A DNA stretch of 64,000 nt from Penicillus capitatus (taxonomy: Eukaryota > Chlorophyta). Below are positions 22,701 through 35,343 of the stretch, piece by piece. The notes beneath the pieces were generated by a model. It searched no databases and had not been told where the DNA came from. It was given only the letters and a program-made list of their open reading frames with translations. A program made the position numbers and the translations under genes. How positions within the stretch are numbered: position 1 is the first letter of the stretch; the number at the start of each line of letters is the position of its first letter. The stretch is taken from assembly GCA_965649825.1 (NCBI GenBank), contig OZ287707.1:310001-374000 (forward strand). The letters are read 5' to 3'.

Positions 22701-23429
22701 AGCGACGGACGAAGGAAGGCCCTCGTCGCAACTGCCTCGTAACAGCAGGGATACGATTGCCAAGTGCATAGACAAGTGCGCAGCTGTTGGAGGCTAAGGT
22801 TAGGAATCCTTGACCATCAGGGGTATTTAGAGAGGACCTCCACCCTTTGATCAATCTCGTATCCCTGGTGCCGACATTCGAGTGCGTTTTAGCGTCGTCG
22901 TTCGCGCGTCTTTCGACTCCGAGTTCTTCAAAGTGATCACACGATCCCGGCACAGACACTCTCTGAATACTAGGCACGCTCCCATCCTCCCTGTTCACAG
23001 AAGTGCTGCATCTTGCAAACTTAGGAACATCCGAACAAGACGAAGAACTTTTTCTAAGGTCGGCACTCTTCCTCCTGGTTGGTAGATAGACAAAGCGTCT
23101 CGGCACCGGATAGCAACAACGCTTCGAATCCGGCCGGCGTCAGCCATCGCTCATCAACTGCTTGCAGATTCGGTAGCGACGCCATCGGGCGTGACGGTGA
23201 CAGGCGGACAGCATTACAAACTGTCATCCACGGTATGGCCTTCTGGGTCGTGCGCCGTCTACAAACCCGGCTACTGAGTCGTAACAAGAAACCCATTCTC
23301 TGTCTTGTCCTCCTTTATCCGATCCTCTACCGATACAGTTGCCGGACACTTCGTTAGGATGCAGTGTTAGAGTGTTTCGTTTCAAGATCTGTGGATCAAT
23401 AATGAATCTGTTTGACTGCAGGCCACGAG

Positions 23430-24234
23430 AACAGCGACTTTGTTCTCCGTGTCAGGAAAAAGAACGATGTTAGGTTGTCAGGCTATGCGATGTTTGTTGC
23501 AATCTTTATGCTCATAGATTGTGATGGTGGCGGATGGTCAAGTGACAGTGGACAATCAAATTCAGAGGCCGAATGTGCACAAACTCAGCCGTGTTAGCAC
23601 CGAAGTCATTGCTGGATGCATCTCGGATCCAGCCGGGAGATGCGGGATTCGCTATTCTCTTCTTAGGTTCAACGGCAGATGCTTTCTCCCTCCTTGAAAT
23701 CAGAAGACATAAAGATAGACGGGTATCCAGGTAAGGATCGTCGAAGCCCTTAAAGCATCCAAGGAATGCAGATCGGATTGTAAGGGCGGCAGTTGAATTG
23801 GCCAAACTCTGGAGAACAGACAAGATCTTGCGAAGGCTTGATGTACGAATGGGTGTGGTGTCTTCCTTTGTCATCGAAACTATGTTCTAGGCTGCCATGA
23901 TTGTTGCTGGTGCAGATACCGCGCCGGAGATCACCGGCCGAGGCGACGTCTTAGAACCGCACGATCGAATTCTAGGTGCGTTTTGTGTGCGACTGTCGAT
24001 GTTATCTCTTGACAAATATATCCTTCTCTAGCAATCGGTTCTGGGAGTGGCTTTGCCGTCGGTGCTGCACGTGCCCTCATCGACCTCCCTAACTCGGCAT
24101 CATAACAAATAGGTGCATTCGATGGTAGACGATATGCTTTCTTTAGCTTTGTGCCTGTGTTGCTGCATTCAGCGGAGAAAGCAATGAAGATCGCAGCGGA
24201 TGCTGACATCTACACGAATCACAATTTCATGTGA
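23430..24234 (+). pseudogene. HSLV: HslV-like proteasome-related protease subunit, probably degenerate
   Basis: HslV is the peptidase of the HslUV protease, found in the mitochondria of some protists. Recognisable pieces are DIVMVADGQVTVDNQIQRPN, KLSRVSTEVIAG, GSTADAFSLLE, IVRAAVELAKLWRTDKILRR, AAMIVAGADTAPEITGRGDV, AIGSGSGFAVGAARALID and AEKAMKIAADADIYTNHNF. Three defects are visible. In the frame continuous with the rest, the mature N-terminus reads SDFVLRVRKKND instead of the catalytic Thr-Thr. Frame is lost between EVIAG and GSTADAF with no gt donor. An in-frame stop follows ALIDLPNSAS. Some joins do work as gt...ag introns, so decay is recent or a few joins are non-canonical. Confidence 0.6.
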
Positions 24235-24239
24235 GGAAC

Positions 24240-24990
24240 ATTGGACATTGGGCAAATCAAGAAAGACGAAGAGAAGAAAGAGAGGCAACTCGAAGAGGAA
24301 TTCAAATCATCGCTTCTCAAATCGACCTCATGGTTGACAGATTACATGCCCAATCGAGGACATGTCTGTTACTCTTAATCCAACAGGAGTCCGTTCATGG
24401 TGTTATGCTCTTACGTCCTAATAACGTCCGAATAACCTTGAATGAACAAAACGCTCGCGAAATTCTAACAGCGGAAGACAAGATCTTTAAAGCAGAATCT
24501 CAGATGCGGTTCGATTGTTCTCATCTTTTTAATCGAGATGATGTCCGAAATGTTTCAAATCTCAAATACATGTATGTGTCCCGTAGACTGAATGGGACAC
24601 TCTCCTATCTAACGACACATGGATCAATGAATCAGCCTACAACTCTCCGATGAAGGTTTCGTGGCGATGTTAACTAATCGTTCCGAGTCTTTCTTTCATC
24701 TCTTCAGCGTCGAGAAATCCGTCGCCTTCCTTCCTGGCAGTTCTTCCTGGCCATTTATAGTTCCTCGGCGTCTGCAATGCGTTGTCGTGCAGTTTCTGTC
24801 GTCTTCAACAGCTGCAACGGCAATCGGAGAGGCACGATTTGAAGCAGTTGTCCTGAAATGCCACGAGAAAGAGCGACAGCCTGTGAGGACGGATCTCCGT
24901 TGTCGTTGCGTTCAACCCCAGCCTCGGTACAGATTTCATGTGCAGATCACTCAAATGCCACGACACCTCCACACCACCATCACACGAATG
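24240..24990. other. Gap downstream of the HslV remnant
   Basis: A plus-strand frame of 140 codons (24231-24653) reads through but shows no family features and starts inside the HslV tail. Nothing supportable is seen on either strand. Confidence 0.4.
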
Positions 24991-25330
24991 AGAAACCTCC
25001 TCATCCTTTACAGCAGGACCATACCAAGACACCTTCCTCTCCAATAGAAAACAGAAAATGGCCATCGCCGGAGAATCGAAGAGAGGATGCTGCAGAGGCA
25101 TGCCAGTGAAGGTTGATCGGAATGCGTTCTGTGATGATCGACCCCTCGGAGTGCATCATGTTTGGATCTGCAGGATTTTCCCTGAAGTGCATCCCACAGC
25201 CAGTTGCTCATCCATTGGATCCACACAGACACACTTCACAATGCATCTCATTCTTTGCCCTGCCACGGTAGCATGGTACGTGCACATGTTCTAGGAAGGT
25301 CAGATGCCGACAGCCGCTTTGATCGGGAAC
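24991..25330 (-). pseudogene. WDR75/Utp17-like WD-repeat gene fragment
   Basis: Minus-strand reading CVDPMDEQLAVGCTSGKIL, then in another frame LHWHASAASSLRFSGDGHFL and IGEEGVLVWS. These match the WD repeat of WDR75 where a GHxDGKI blade is followed by CLHWHH...FS..G..LLSGG.E.VLV. There is no gt donor between the two frames, and the fragment covers only part of one or two blades. It is a decayed or truncated piece. WDR75 normally functions in small-subunit rRNA processing. Confidence 0.5.
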
Positions 25331-25353
25331 GGATATTAGCGTGGCGTCATCCG

Positions 25354-25761
25354 TTCGCTTCCGTCTGAAAAGGCCACGTCGTGTCGCAACATCAACCGGC
25401 TGGAACACAGCGGACAGGGACGTGCGCAGCACATTGGCGTCTGGGGTGGGGATATGGCGTCGAGCATGGATGACGTCGTAGGCGCCGCTTCGAAGAGAGA
25501 GTTATGACGTATGCGATAGGTCAGATGCATTGGCAACGGTCCGAAAAGCCGCGTCAAATTCTGTCGTACAACGTATATGCGTCGCTCTTTGTTGTGCCGT
25601 CGGGGCATTTCTCGAGGACCTCTGCGATGGAGACGACGCATTGTGTGTCGTCCTGTGGTGATGCACGGAGGAGAGGGACTGTCATCGCGGTCTTATCGTT
25701 CGGGAGACGGTCGACCGAAGACGACTGTCGAAGAGGTGTTCAGCAGCACGTCGACTGTGAC
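25354..25761. repeat. Segmental duplication, copy 2 (partner 10615-11044)
   Basis: Covers the upstream region and first coding part of the mTERF-like gene. See the partner copy for the shared landmarks. Identity ends at 25761, inside the gene, just before PRSVSAPWEFG. Confidence 0.9.
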
Positions 25762-26398
25762 GCCGCGTTCCGTCTCGGCGCCGTGGGAATTCGGTTGGCA
25801 GATGAATGAGCGTCATATTCAGTGGGTCGATACATTGAAGATCAAATTGATCAAGCGATTTGCGGCGGAAGAGCTTGGCATTGGAGATACCGAATGTGAG
25901 GAGCGATTGCAAATGCTCAGCGATGTGGTACCAGGAATTGACGCCAGAATGCAGAAAATGCCGCCGACGCTCATTGCGGAGTTGTTACGTCACACACACT
26001 CATTGGCCAATACCCTTGTCGAACTCAAAGGCATCTTTCCGCAGGTCCATATCGCTATCTTACTCAGCATAGGAGATCGATGTGTATCTCAGACGGATGT
26101 CGGTTCCTTGTTGATGTCGTGCCCTTCGCTGGCAGGCAAGGACACTCTGGACGACGTTTCTGCAGCGGCTGCGGAATTGCGCCGCCTGTTGCCGCATTCC
26201 AATGTCGATTTCTTAGTAGAAAGATATCCGATGCTCTTAGACGTCGATCAGCTGAAAGAATCGATGAAGCTTCTGGAGAATCTCATGCCGGGCAGCAACT
26301 TCGAAGAGGTTCTGCAGAAGAACCCGCAGATGGTTTTCAGTCTACAGAAGGGACGCAACATGATCCCCTACGACGAAGTACCAACATCTGCCCCATGA
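25577..26398 (+). CDS. mTERF-like organellar helical-repeat protein
   Basis: A single uninterrupted ORF of 273 codons. The first 65 residues are rich in Arg and Ser (MRRSLLCRRGISRGPLRWRR...) like a mitochondrial or plastid presequence and lie in the duplicated segment. The rest is all-helical with repeated units of about 35-40 residues: VELKGIFPQVHIAILLSIGD, LRRLLPHSNVDFLVERYPML and LENLMPGSNFEEVLQKNPQM. This is the LP...v..lL...P.ll pattern of mTERF-related proteins of algae and plants. It ends GRNMIPYDEVPTSAP. The exact subfamily is uncertain. Known members act in organellar transcription or ribosome assembly. Confidence 0.6.
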   Translation: MRRSLLCRRGISRGPLRWRRRIVCRPVVMHGGEGLSSRSYRSGDGRPKTTVEEVFSSTSTVTPRSVSAPWEFGWQMNERHIQWVDTLKIKLIKRFAAEELGIGDTECEERLQMLSDVVPGIDARMQKMPPTLIAELLRHTHSLANTLVELKGIFPQVHIAILLSIGDRCVSQTDVGSLLMSCPSLAGKDTLDDVSAAAAELRRLLPHSNVDFLVERYPMLLDVDQLKESMKLLENLMPGSNFEEVLQKNPQMVFSLQKGRNMIPYDEVPTSAP

Positions 26399-26506
26399 CA
26401 TCCCAGATCTAGAGATTCTTCATTCTTATTCGAGGACCCTATTCTAAAACCAACGAATCATACACTTGTATGGACACTGCGTCAAGGAAAAGATATCTGC
26501 TGTCTG

Positions 26507-28540
<2,034 letters not shown>

Positions 28541-28727
28541 GTCGAAAAACGGCCGAGAGTGTGATGCCGATGTGATGTGACGTTTGCATATTCTTCCTGG
28601 CATTGTACGGCACTTCGTACGGCGCATGACAATCGTGAACGTCGCAGGGTGGACGAGACGGTGTTCGCGATTGGCGTCGTCCTGCACGGAAGCGCGTTTG
28701 TCCGTGAGCGTCACTCATTTGACAGAA

Positions 28728-29875
28728 TGTCGGATCGCGTGACAGAGAGCGGGGCAAAAGGACCAGACATTGGCTCTTCTTCGGCGCTTGGCACAGGGAC
28801 AGCAGCCTCCAAGAGACGGCGTCGTGGGCCTTCACACGGAAACCCCGAAAAGACACCCTGTGTCAACTGCGGTCGGGTGCCGCATCGAAAGTGAGCCGTC
28901 TCTGCGCTTTGACGCACGTCAAAACGAAAAGTCAATTGCCCGTGACGCGGTTTTAAAACAAGACGTCGTGCACGTTTCTGCCTGTAGATGCGAGCATCAT
29001 TTATGTCCACGATGTTGCAACGTCGTCGTCAAGAACTGCCCCGTACACATACGTAAGGCAAAGGGTAATCGAGTGCGTGTCTCAGTGGTGTCATGTCTCT
29101 TTAGGCAGGAGCGATACAAAACGAGGTCAATCGTTTCCATTGGCCGTTCGCCATTGAGGCATGACATCTGTTTTAGGCATCCATGTTGCATCTGTCGCCG
29201 ATACGCCTCGCAATCTTACCGAAGCGATCGATGTCTATCACAATGTAAATAAACAGATCCATCCGAAGCGAAAGAGGGTATGGAGTGGAGACCACGATGT
29301 CCTGTCTTGTAGGAGATGGAATCGATTCGACATCAATACCGATGGATGTATGAACGGAAGCGAATGGCAGACGCTGCCGAACTTCAGCAGAGCATCAAAA
29401 GATACAAAGAAACGAATCGTTGGCTGTCCGAGCTTTTATCATCGGACACCTCATCCAACATGACTCAACGTTGTTTCTGGCATCGCCGCCTCTGGCTTCG
29501 ATTGCTGTGCGCTTAGGGAATCAAGAGATGGCAAAAGAGACAGAGAAACAGCGTCAGAAAGTGCTCAAACGATACGGAGATCTTCTGACAGGAAAGAGCC
29601 GATCGTTGCCGAATCTGGAATTGAAGAAGGTACGGTTAGGTGTCGATGTGATGCGGGACGAATGTGTGAGACAATGTGTGATGCAGAATTCTTCCCCTCG
29701 TGTTGAAAATGGGAAATGCCATGCCGAAACGGACAGAGATGACGGTAACAGTGTTGTTCTGTCCTCTCGATCTCCATCCCTTTCAATCACACCTGTGTCG
29801 CTGCCAGAGTCCGAATGGCTCTATATTCTGCAGCACACGGCCGAGAAGCCTGCGATTCAATTAAGACCAAGCTAA
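28728..29875 (+). CDS. Zinc-binding coiled-coil protein (unknown family)
   Basis: From the ATG at 28728 (MSDRVTESGAKGPDIGSSSA) through a basic NLS-like KRRRRG, exon 1 ends CVNCGRVPHRK. A 100-nt intron joins in phase 2 to CEHHLCPRCCNVVVKNCPVH. The Cys/His spacing C-x2-C-x4-H-x2-C-x-HH-x-C-x2-CC suggests a zinc fold. Later exons include AIQNEVNRFHWPFAIE, the charged helix IRHQYRWMYERKRMADAAEL, IKRYKETNRWLSELLSSD and MAKETEKQRQKVLKRYGDLL. It ends EKPAIQLRPS at 29875. I do not recognise the family. A nuclear location is inferred only from the basic run. Confidence 0.55.
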
Positions 29876-29917
29876 ATAGATGGATCATGTAACGCATGCA
29901 GGAGACTCGCTCGTCAT

Positions 29918-32317
29918 CTATTTCTTAACTTGTTTTAATGGACATTCGGGTTTAGAACAAGAGGCTGCATCGTACAATCCGCCACACTCTTCGCACAATC
30001 CAAGCTCCGCTCGCTGAATTCGGGCAACATACTTGTCCACCACATTGGCAGAGAAATAGATCGCCACGAGCAGACACTAGGGATAGACACTCAGTGATGG
30101 GAGCATATGGGAAAGGAAAACGCACGCCGAAGGCGAGGCCGGCGATCTGATCCGGGGTCCATTCCGGCATGGTATCCATAAAATCTGAAAAACTTGCCTT
30201 GAACAACAGGTCATACATGCAATCTCTATGAGGGAACACTTTTGCGTTTTGTGCCTACCTTTGCTGTCGGATGGCGATGACGTGGATAAGGTGAGGGTTG
30301 GACGGATCGTCGACTCGCCGGATTTGCACACGGTGCCCGTCGCCGGGAGAGTAACCCATCGCGCTTCGGTAGGCTCTTTGACGAGGCGTTGAACAGAATA
30401 GAGCGCACCGTCGATGACATGACCCCAGATTCTTACAGAAAACACGTCTGGAAGGAGATGACGTCTCTAAAAGCCTGTTCAAGAAGGATCTCGTTCCCAC
30501 GATCGATGGCTTCCAAAATCTGCAAGCAGGTCATGGGAGATGCCCTGGATGAATTCTCACACTTTCTGTCGGTCATCAGCGACGCCGAAAAGAGTGTCAT
30601 AGAAGTTTTCGCTTTCTGTGGATGTGACATGTGTGCTGACGGTTTCAAAATGCCGACTAAGAAGATGACAGGCAGTCGGGCACAATCCCATATCCCAGAA
30701 GCGCCGCATCTTTTCTGGATCATCCCTGGCGAGAGCGTAGAGAACACGACACACATAAATCGCATCAAAGGAGCGCAGCCACCGAGCGAGTAGCTCCCCA
30801 ATGACGAGGTCCTCTGTCGATGAATTGGATGTCGGTGACGAACTCGCGTCTTCCTCTTCTAACAGCAGCTTGAGCGCAGACAGACCTCTTTCTTCCTCCT
30901 CGGAAAGCACGACTGAGCCAGAAACTGCCCATTCTCCCTTTTGCCGCTTTGATGGATGCTCTTCGCCTGGTTCTCACGCCAAAGACAGCATCCTCTTGAT
31001 GAACACCGTTGCAAAGGCAACGCACTTGGATGAACGGTTGCAGGAGTTGCGACAGGCGACATATCGGAATGTGGATGTAAGTGGGTGTGCCTTTCCAGTG
31101 GCTCGATGTCTTGAATACGTGCTTCCACACGATCGTTTACCATCTTCTTGATGATCTGTCGCAGATAGTACTGCTGCATCTTGCCTTCTGCAATGTTCTT
31201 GGAAACTTCGGATCTCCACCAGATGTTCAAGGCAATGCTATTCTCTGCATCGACGCAACGCTGCTGCAAGACACTGGAGTAAAAGGTCCATTACCTACGC
31301 TGTCGACCTGATGCCACCAACCTTCTGGAATGTAAAGCGCATCTCCGCTCTACAGGACCGATTCTGTTTTTGTTGGAGACGTCGGATAACCGACTGCTTT
31401 ACTTCTAGCTGCACAGCCATCTCCTCTGACAATGCCTCCCTGGATCACATCACGTGGTGAGTATTGGACAGAATTGTCGGTACGGAACGAATCCTACGGG
31501 TATCTTGGGTGCTTGTCGAGATCTGGCTTCGCAAAGTGAACGGTACTGTGATTGTGTGACTCGCTCCATAGGGGATAAGGATAGAAACATGCTGTCAGAT
31601 GTGGAGGATAGAGTTTCACTGTTTTGCTGCCTTCCACCACGCAAAGCAGATTCTCATAAGGGTCGTAATGTGGACTCGAGCGACAACTGGACCTGCCACC
31701 ACACAACCGCTCCACTCCATTCACATATCCCCGCACTCTCACCATGAGCTCATCCACAGGTGCAGCTGAAGATCGAGTGGCTGGAAGGTCTTGGGCAAAG
31801 GAATGTCGACCAGCATCTCTCCCAACGGACCGTCATCTATTCGAGCCTGAGCAAGATAAGCATTGAGCTGCATGTCTCTCCATTGCTGTCGTTTTTCGTC
31901 GTTCAAGAATTCTGTCATCCTGCATCCGTCACATCAGGTCTCCCTTGAGGATCATGGATAGAATAGGAGACGTGCATCGCATGATGGTGCGTTTGCCAAT
32001 GGCTCCGAGAAAGACATCGTCTGCAGAACACATCACCTGGAAAAACATGCCACTTAGATGAAGAGACATCCGGCAGGAGAAGAGACTTCGATGGGAACAT
32101 CCTTCAAAAGATTAGTGATGTACTGCCGACCCGCTTTCCCTTTCCACTTCTCGCAGGCTGGCCAATGCACCAAAGACTTCGGCAGAAAGATCGGCACTTG
32201 TTCTTTCTGCCATTGCTCGAGACCGTCTGCATTTCCTAAGACCCCTTCGGCTGTCTTGCCAGCAACCGTTTTGACCATTTTCGAAATGCCGATCGCTTGG
32301 AAAAGTGCGTGAATCAT
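29918..32317 (-). CDS. JmjC-domain 2-oxoglutarate oxygenase with a C-terminal extension
   Basis: Related to JMJD7/TYW5-type cupin hydroxylases. N-terminus: VPIFLPKSLVHWPACEKWKG and YITNLLKDVPIEVSSPAG. After introns: DVFLGAIGKRTIMR and MTEFLNDEKRQQWRDMQLNA. The Fe-binding HxD is in SSPHYDPYENLLCVVEGSKT. The strand GDALYIPEGWWHQVDS carries the distal His, followed by NSIALNIWWRSEV. The frame then continues through intron joins into a region not usual for the family: SEEEERGLSALKLLLEEEDA, WLRSFDAIYVCRVLYALARD, LEAIDRGNEILLEQAFRDVI, VAIYFSANVVDKYVARIQRA and a Cys-rich end LCEECGGLYDAASCSKPECP. The first ATG considered is 32317; 32449 is an alternative. Confidence 0.7.
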
Positions 32318-32469
32318 TACCACATCATGCTGTCGGTTAGGACAAGCCCTTCGTGCAAATTGCCTCCCCGCGGCCAACAAGCGCCACGGTTCGACCCCCT
32401 TTCCGGTACGGGAGACAATGTCAGCGTTGTTTTGAAGGCAGAAGGCCATGGCGTCCGAGATCCTCGCCA

Positions 32470-33375
32470 ATGCTGTCGCGAGCAACGGCATCCTACGAGG
32501 CACTTCGTGGCGTAGACGTGCTGTCCGTGGAGGACGGCCGCTCGCGGGATGTTCTGTCCCTTTGGTCTGGCCAAAGTGGCGACAAATGTTTGTTGGTCTT
32601 TCTGACACACTGGGCGGATTTGGGATCGTGGGAGTATGCACAGTCTCTCAACCATGTCCTCAAAGACATCGCCTCCTGGGGTGTCTTCTTAGAGATTCGA
32701 CTACCCCCTTTCCAACTTCTAAGTTTCAGGCATCGATGTACGTTGCATCGGCCTCGGAGATGTGACAGCCGGGAAAGAGTTCTCCAAGTTTACGAAGCTC
32801 CCTGTCGATATGCTCTATGCAGATACCTCAGGTGCCTGTTGCGATGCCCTCGGATTTGCAAAGGGTTTCGGACCGGATCTCGAAATCAGTCCCTATCTTA
32901 AGCTCCTGCCCATGCTCTTGGGCATTTCTTCGGAGGGTACGATCCCAGAGGTATACACAACGAAGGGCGGTGTAAAATGATCATCGCTGACGAGACGTCG
33001 TGCAGGTGCTCAGGGGATACGTAGGTGATCGCCAAAGCGGTCAGATTTTCAAAGGTGCGTCTCCTTTCGACATTCTCGGGCGCAACTACCAACGGCCATT
33101 CGAACTGGCCACCCGGCGGCTCGACAACATGATTAAGATCCTCCCGAACTGTAGCACTTTATCTGTACCCTCCCCTTCTTCGACAGCTGCTCATCCTAGG
33201 GCAATCCCTGTGTCCCCTCGACACCACACTGTTGACACAGCAGGGCGGGACTTTGCTCTTTGTTGGACAAGAGGTGGTCTATGAGCACAGGGACAGTGGC
33301 ATTCTCATGACGCCCAAAATCGAAGACCTCATCACCAAATTAAGGTCCTTTCACGAGAATGCACCGTTGGATTGA
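32470..33375 (+). CDS. PRXL2 / AhpC-TSA_2 peroxiredoxin-like protein
   Basis: Thioredoxin-fold protein of the FAM213/PRXL2 group (plastid or cytosolic redox proteins). It reads DGRSRDVLSLWSGQ, LLVFLTHWADLGSWEYAQSL, then GIDVRCIGLGDVTAGKEFSK, LPVDMLYADTSGACCDALGF and VLRGYVGDRQSGQIFKGASP. The final exon QQGGTLLFVGQEVVYEHRDS is the conserved last strand, and it ends HENAPLD with TGA at 33373-33375. The usual peroxidatic CxxC position after the first strand reads HWADLGSW, with no Cys, so classical peroxiredoxin chemistry is doubtful. About four introns. The start at 32470 is the first ATG in the frame and lies close to the divergent JmjC gene. Confidence 0.72.
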
Positions 33376-33541
33376 AGCCGTCGATTCCCTAAGCTTTTAT
33401 TGGCGACATTCATGTGGTGAATCACCTTCTCGTCAGCAGTTTTGCCGAAGCCTTTTATCCACGGGTTTCCAGAATTGATATCAAACGTTTGTCTTTCAAA
33501 ACTATCGCCGTCTGTTTTTCCGAAACGGTCACGTACGCAAT

Positions 33542-34195
33542 ATGAACGCGAAAAAGGGTCTCTTTGCATCGTGTTTCGGCTGCATGTCCGGTGTTAAATA
33601 TGCCGATGAACCCGCTACCGTCGAAGACTGCGTTAAGGTCCCGAAGCGCGGAAAGTCTCGAGTCAAGAAGAATCAGGAGACGAAGGATCAGGTGTTGGAT
33701 AGGGATACGTCGTCTAGGCCGCACATCGAGCCGCCGGTGCATGACACACTGTCTTCGTCGCTGGGCGCCGATGGAGCAGAAAAGGGGAACGAATCTCCCA
33801 GCAGCATATTCCGAAACACGCCTTCGGTTTCCTCTGTAAGCGAAGCGGGAAATATGCCTGAAGAAAAAGAACAGGAAGAAGACAACGAAGCAAATCAGCA
33901 GTCGCCTCCACCACCACCACTCGTGCTCGGCCCCGTTATCACCCCTGGGGAAGTGACAAAGGGTAGTGCTCGTGCTGCGTATCTGGGGGGCCGACAGAAC
34001 AGGTCGGATGTCACGTACGATCTTCCGGCGGACCTCCTCAGAGAGCCGTCTGCTAGACGCCGCATGCAGACGGGGCGCGAGGACCGACTCTCATGCCATC
34101 CTATTATGATGCGGGTCGAGAGTTTTGTGTCGTCAAGCTCTTCAGACGAGGGAGAAATTGTGGGTGGCGAAGAATGCGCATCGGACTTTGAATGA
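33542..34195 (+). CDS. Acidic, Pro/Ser-rich hypothetical protein (217 aa)
   Basis: An uninterrupted ORF from the ATG at 33542 (MNAKKGLFASCFGCMSGVKY). The N-terminal Cys-containing hydrophobic start could be acylated. The rest is predicted disordered: a KRGKSRVKKNQETKD basic part, an acidic EEKEQEEDNEANQQ run, PPPPPL, and a terminal SSSSSDEGEIVGGEECASD. No family recognised. Its length and lack of stops in GC-balanced sequence support a real gene. Confidence 0.6.
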   Translation: MNAKKGLFASCFGCMSGVKYADEPATVEDCVKVPKRGKSRVKKNQETKDQVLDRDTSSRPHIEPPVHDTLSSSLGADGAEKGNESPSSIFRNTPSVSSVSEAGNMPEEKEQEEDNEANQQSPPPPPLVLGPVITPGEVTKGSARAAYLGGRQNRSDVTYDLPADLLREPSARRRMQTGREDRLSCHPIMMRVESFVSSSSSDEGEIVGGEECASDFE

Positions 34196-35343
34196 TCGCA
34201 TGCCGAACACTTTTTGTACAAAAACTGCCAAAATCGACAACATCTCTTTTCTTTGGTTGAAAACATCTCGTAGACGTGGAGCAATTGATCGTACTGTTGC
34301 TGTTGTTTCTGTGTATCCGACCTTCGCTGTGACGGGACCAGTGGAGTGTGTATAGACGGGGATCGTGTTCCGCGTCAATTCTTAACTCCCAAACGTGCAA
34401 CGGCCCGCTCTCTGATCTTTTTTTCCTTTCTTGTTTATAAAGGGGTTGAAAGGAGCAGCGTGAATGGTTATGAATGGGCTGGTGTGAAGTCACAGGACTG
34501 TCTAGCTTTAGTTTTTATTAATAGTGCACACGAGCCCATCGATAAATCGATGGATCGCCCCTATCTTAGGCCACAGCAAAAAGATGAAAGGCTTATTTCA
34601 TTATAACCGACGAATCGATCTCGAAGTTCTTCTCATCAAATATGCTTATCTGTCTAGCGCGAAGGTCTGTTGGAAGGCACATGAATTTCGGAACTGTTTT
34701 CTGGGAGATGCTCAATCCCAAATGCCCTACATGCAAGATCGAATTAATTGCTTCGAAATTTGCTTCTCACAGAACAACGCTTTAAGCAATGCGTGTGTGC
34801 GTGTGTGCTTAGAAATGGATGCGTGTGTACGTGCGTGCGTGCGTGTGTGCGTGTGTCTTAAAAACAGGGATTAATGAATAAATGGAGGCGCTGTCACATG
34901 GAACATGCACAGAGAGTTGTGAGAATGGGCTACGTATAATCGTCTCTTCAGAAGTGCCCTTGGTTCTTGAAAATGGATCCTAGATCCGTTGACCACGAAC
35001 GTGACATCAAAGGGCCGTTCCGAAACAGACGAACAGAATCGAGAAGAATTTTTGGTCAATCTCCAGAAGAACATTCATTAAGCACTACCACCTCGTACCA
35101 AACCATCTTCTCAGCAAACTTCTTGGGATCGGAGCGCGAAAAGTGATCAGACCATTCGTCCTTCCAGTTGTTGAAACACAGAAATTGAAAATCGTAACAG
35201 AGAGTAGAGAAAGAACCGCATAAAATCAAGAAAGAACCAGAGATTGAGGTGCAAGCTCTAGGCATGTCATCTTTGTGCCCTTGTTGCAATACAAATCGGC
35301 TAATCTTCCTCTCATTCGTTTGGTCTCGAGGACGACGCCCGTT
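34196..35343. other. Gap with GT-rich microsatellite
   Basis: No convincing gene. A short degenerate (gt/gc)n tract runs from about 34790 to 34860. A minus-strand open stretch near 35060-35290 (WKDEWSDHFSRSDPKKFAEK) looks protein-like but cannot be linked to a start or a family. Confidence 0.5.

Noticed and set aside
23079-23357. 92-codon frame with LVLLYPILYRYSC as a second RT fragment
   Set aside because: Similarity to the LPILTY box is too weak and no ADD box precedes it at the right spacing.
23430-24234. Bacterial contamination because of HslV
   Set aside because: The HslV blocks are interrupted by gt...ag introns of the same kind as the neighbours, so it is a nuclear gene or pseudogene of organelle origin.
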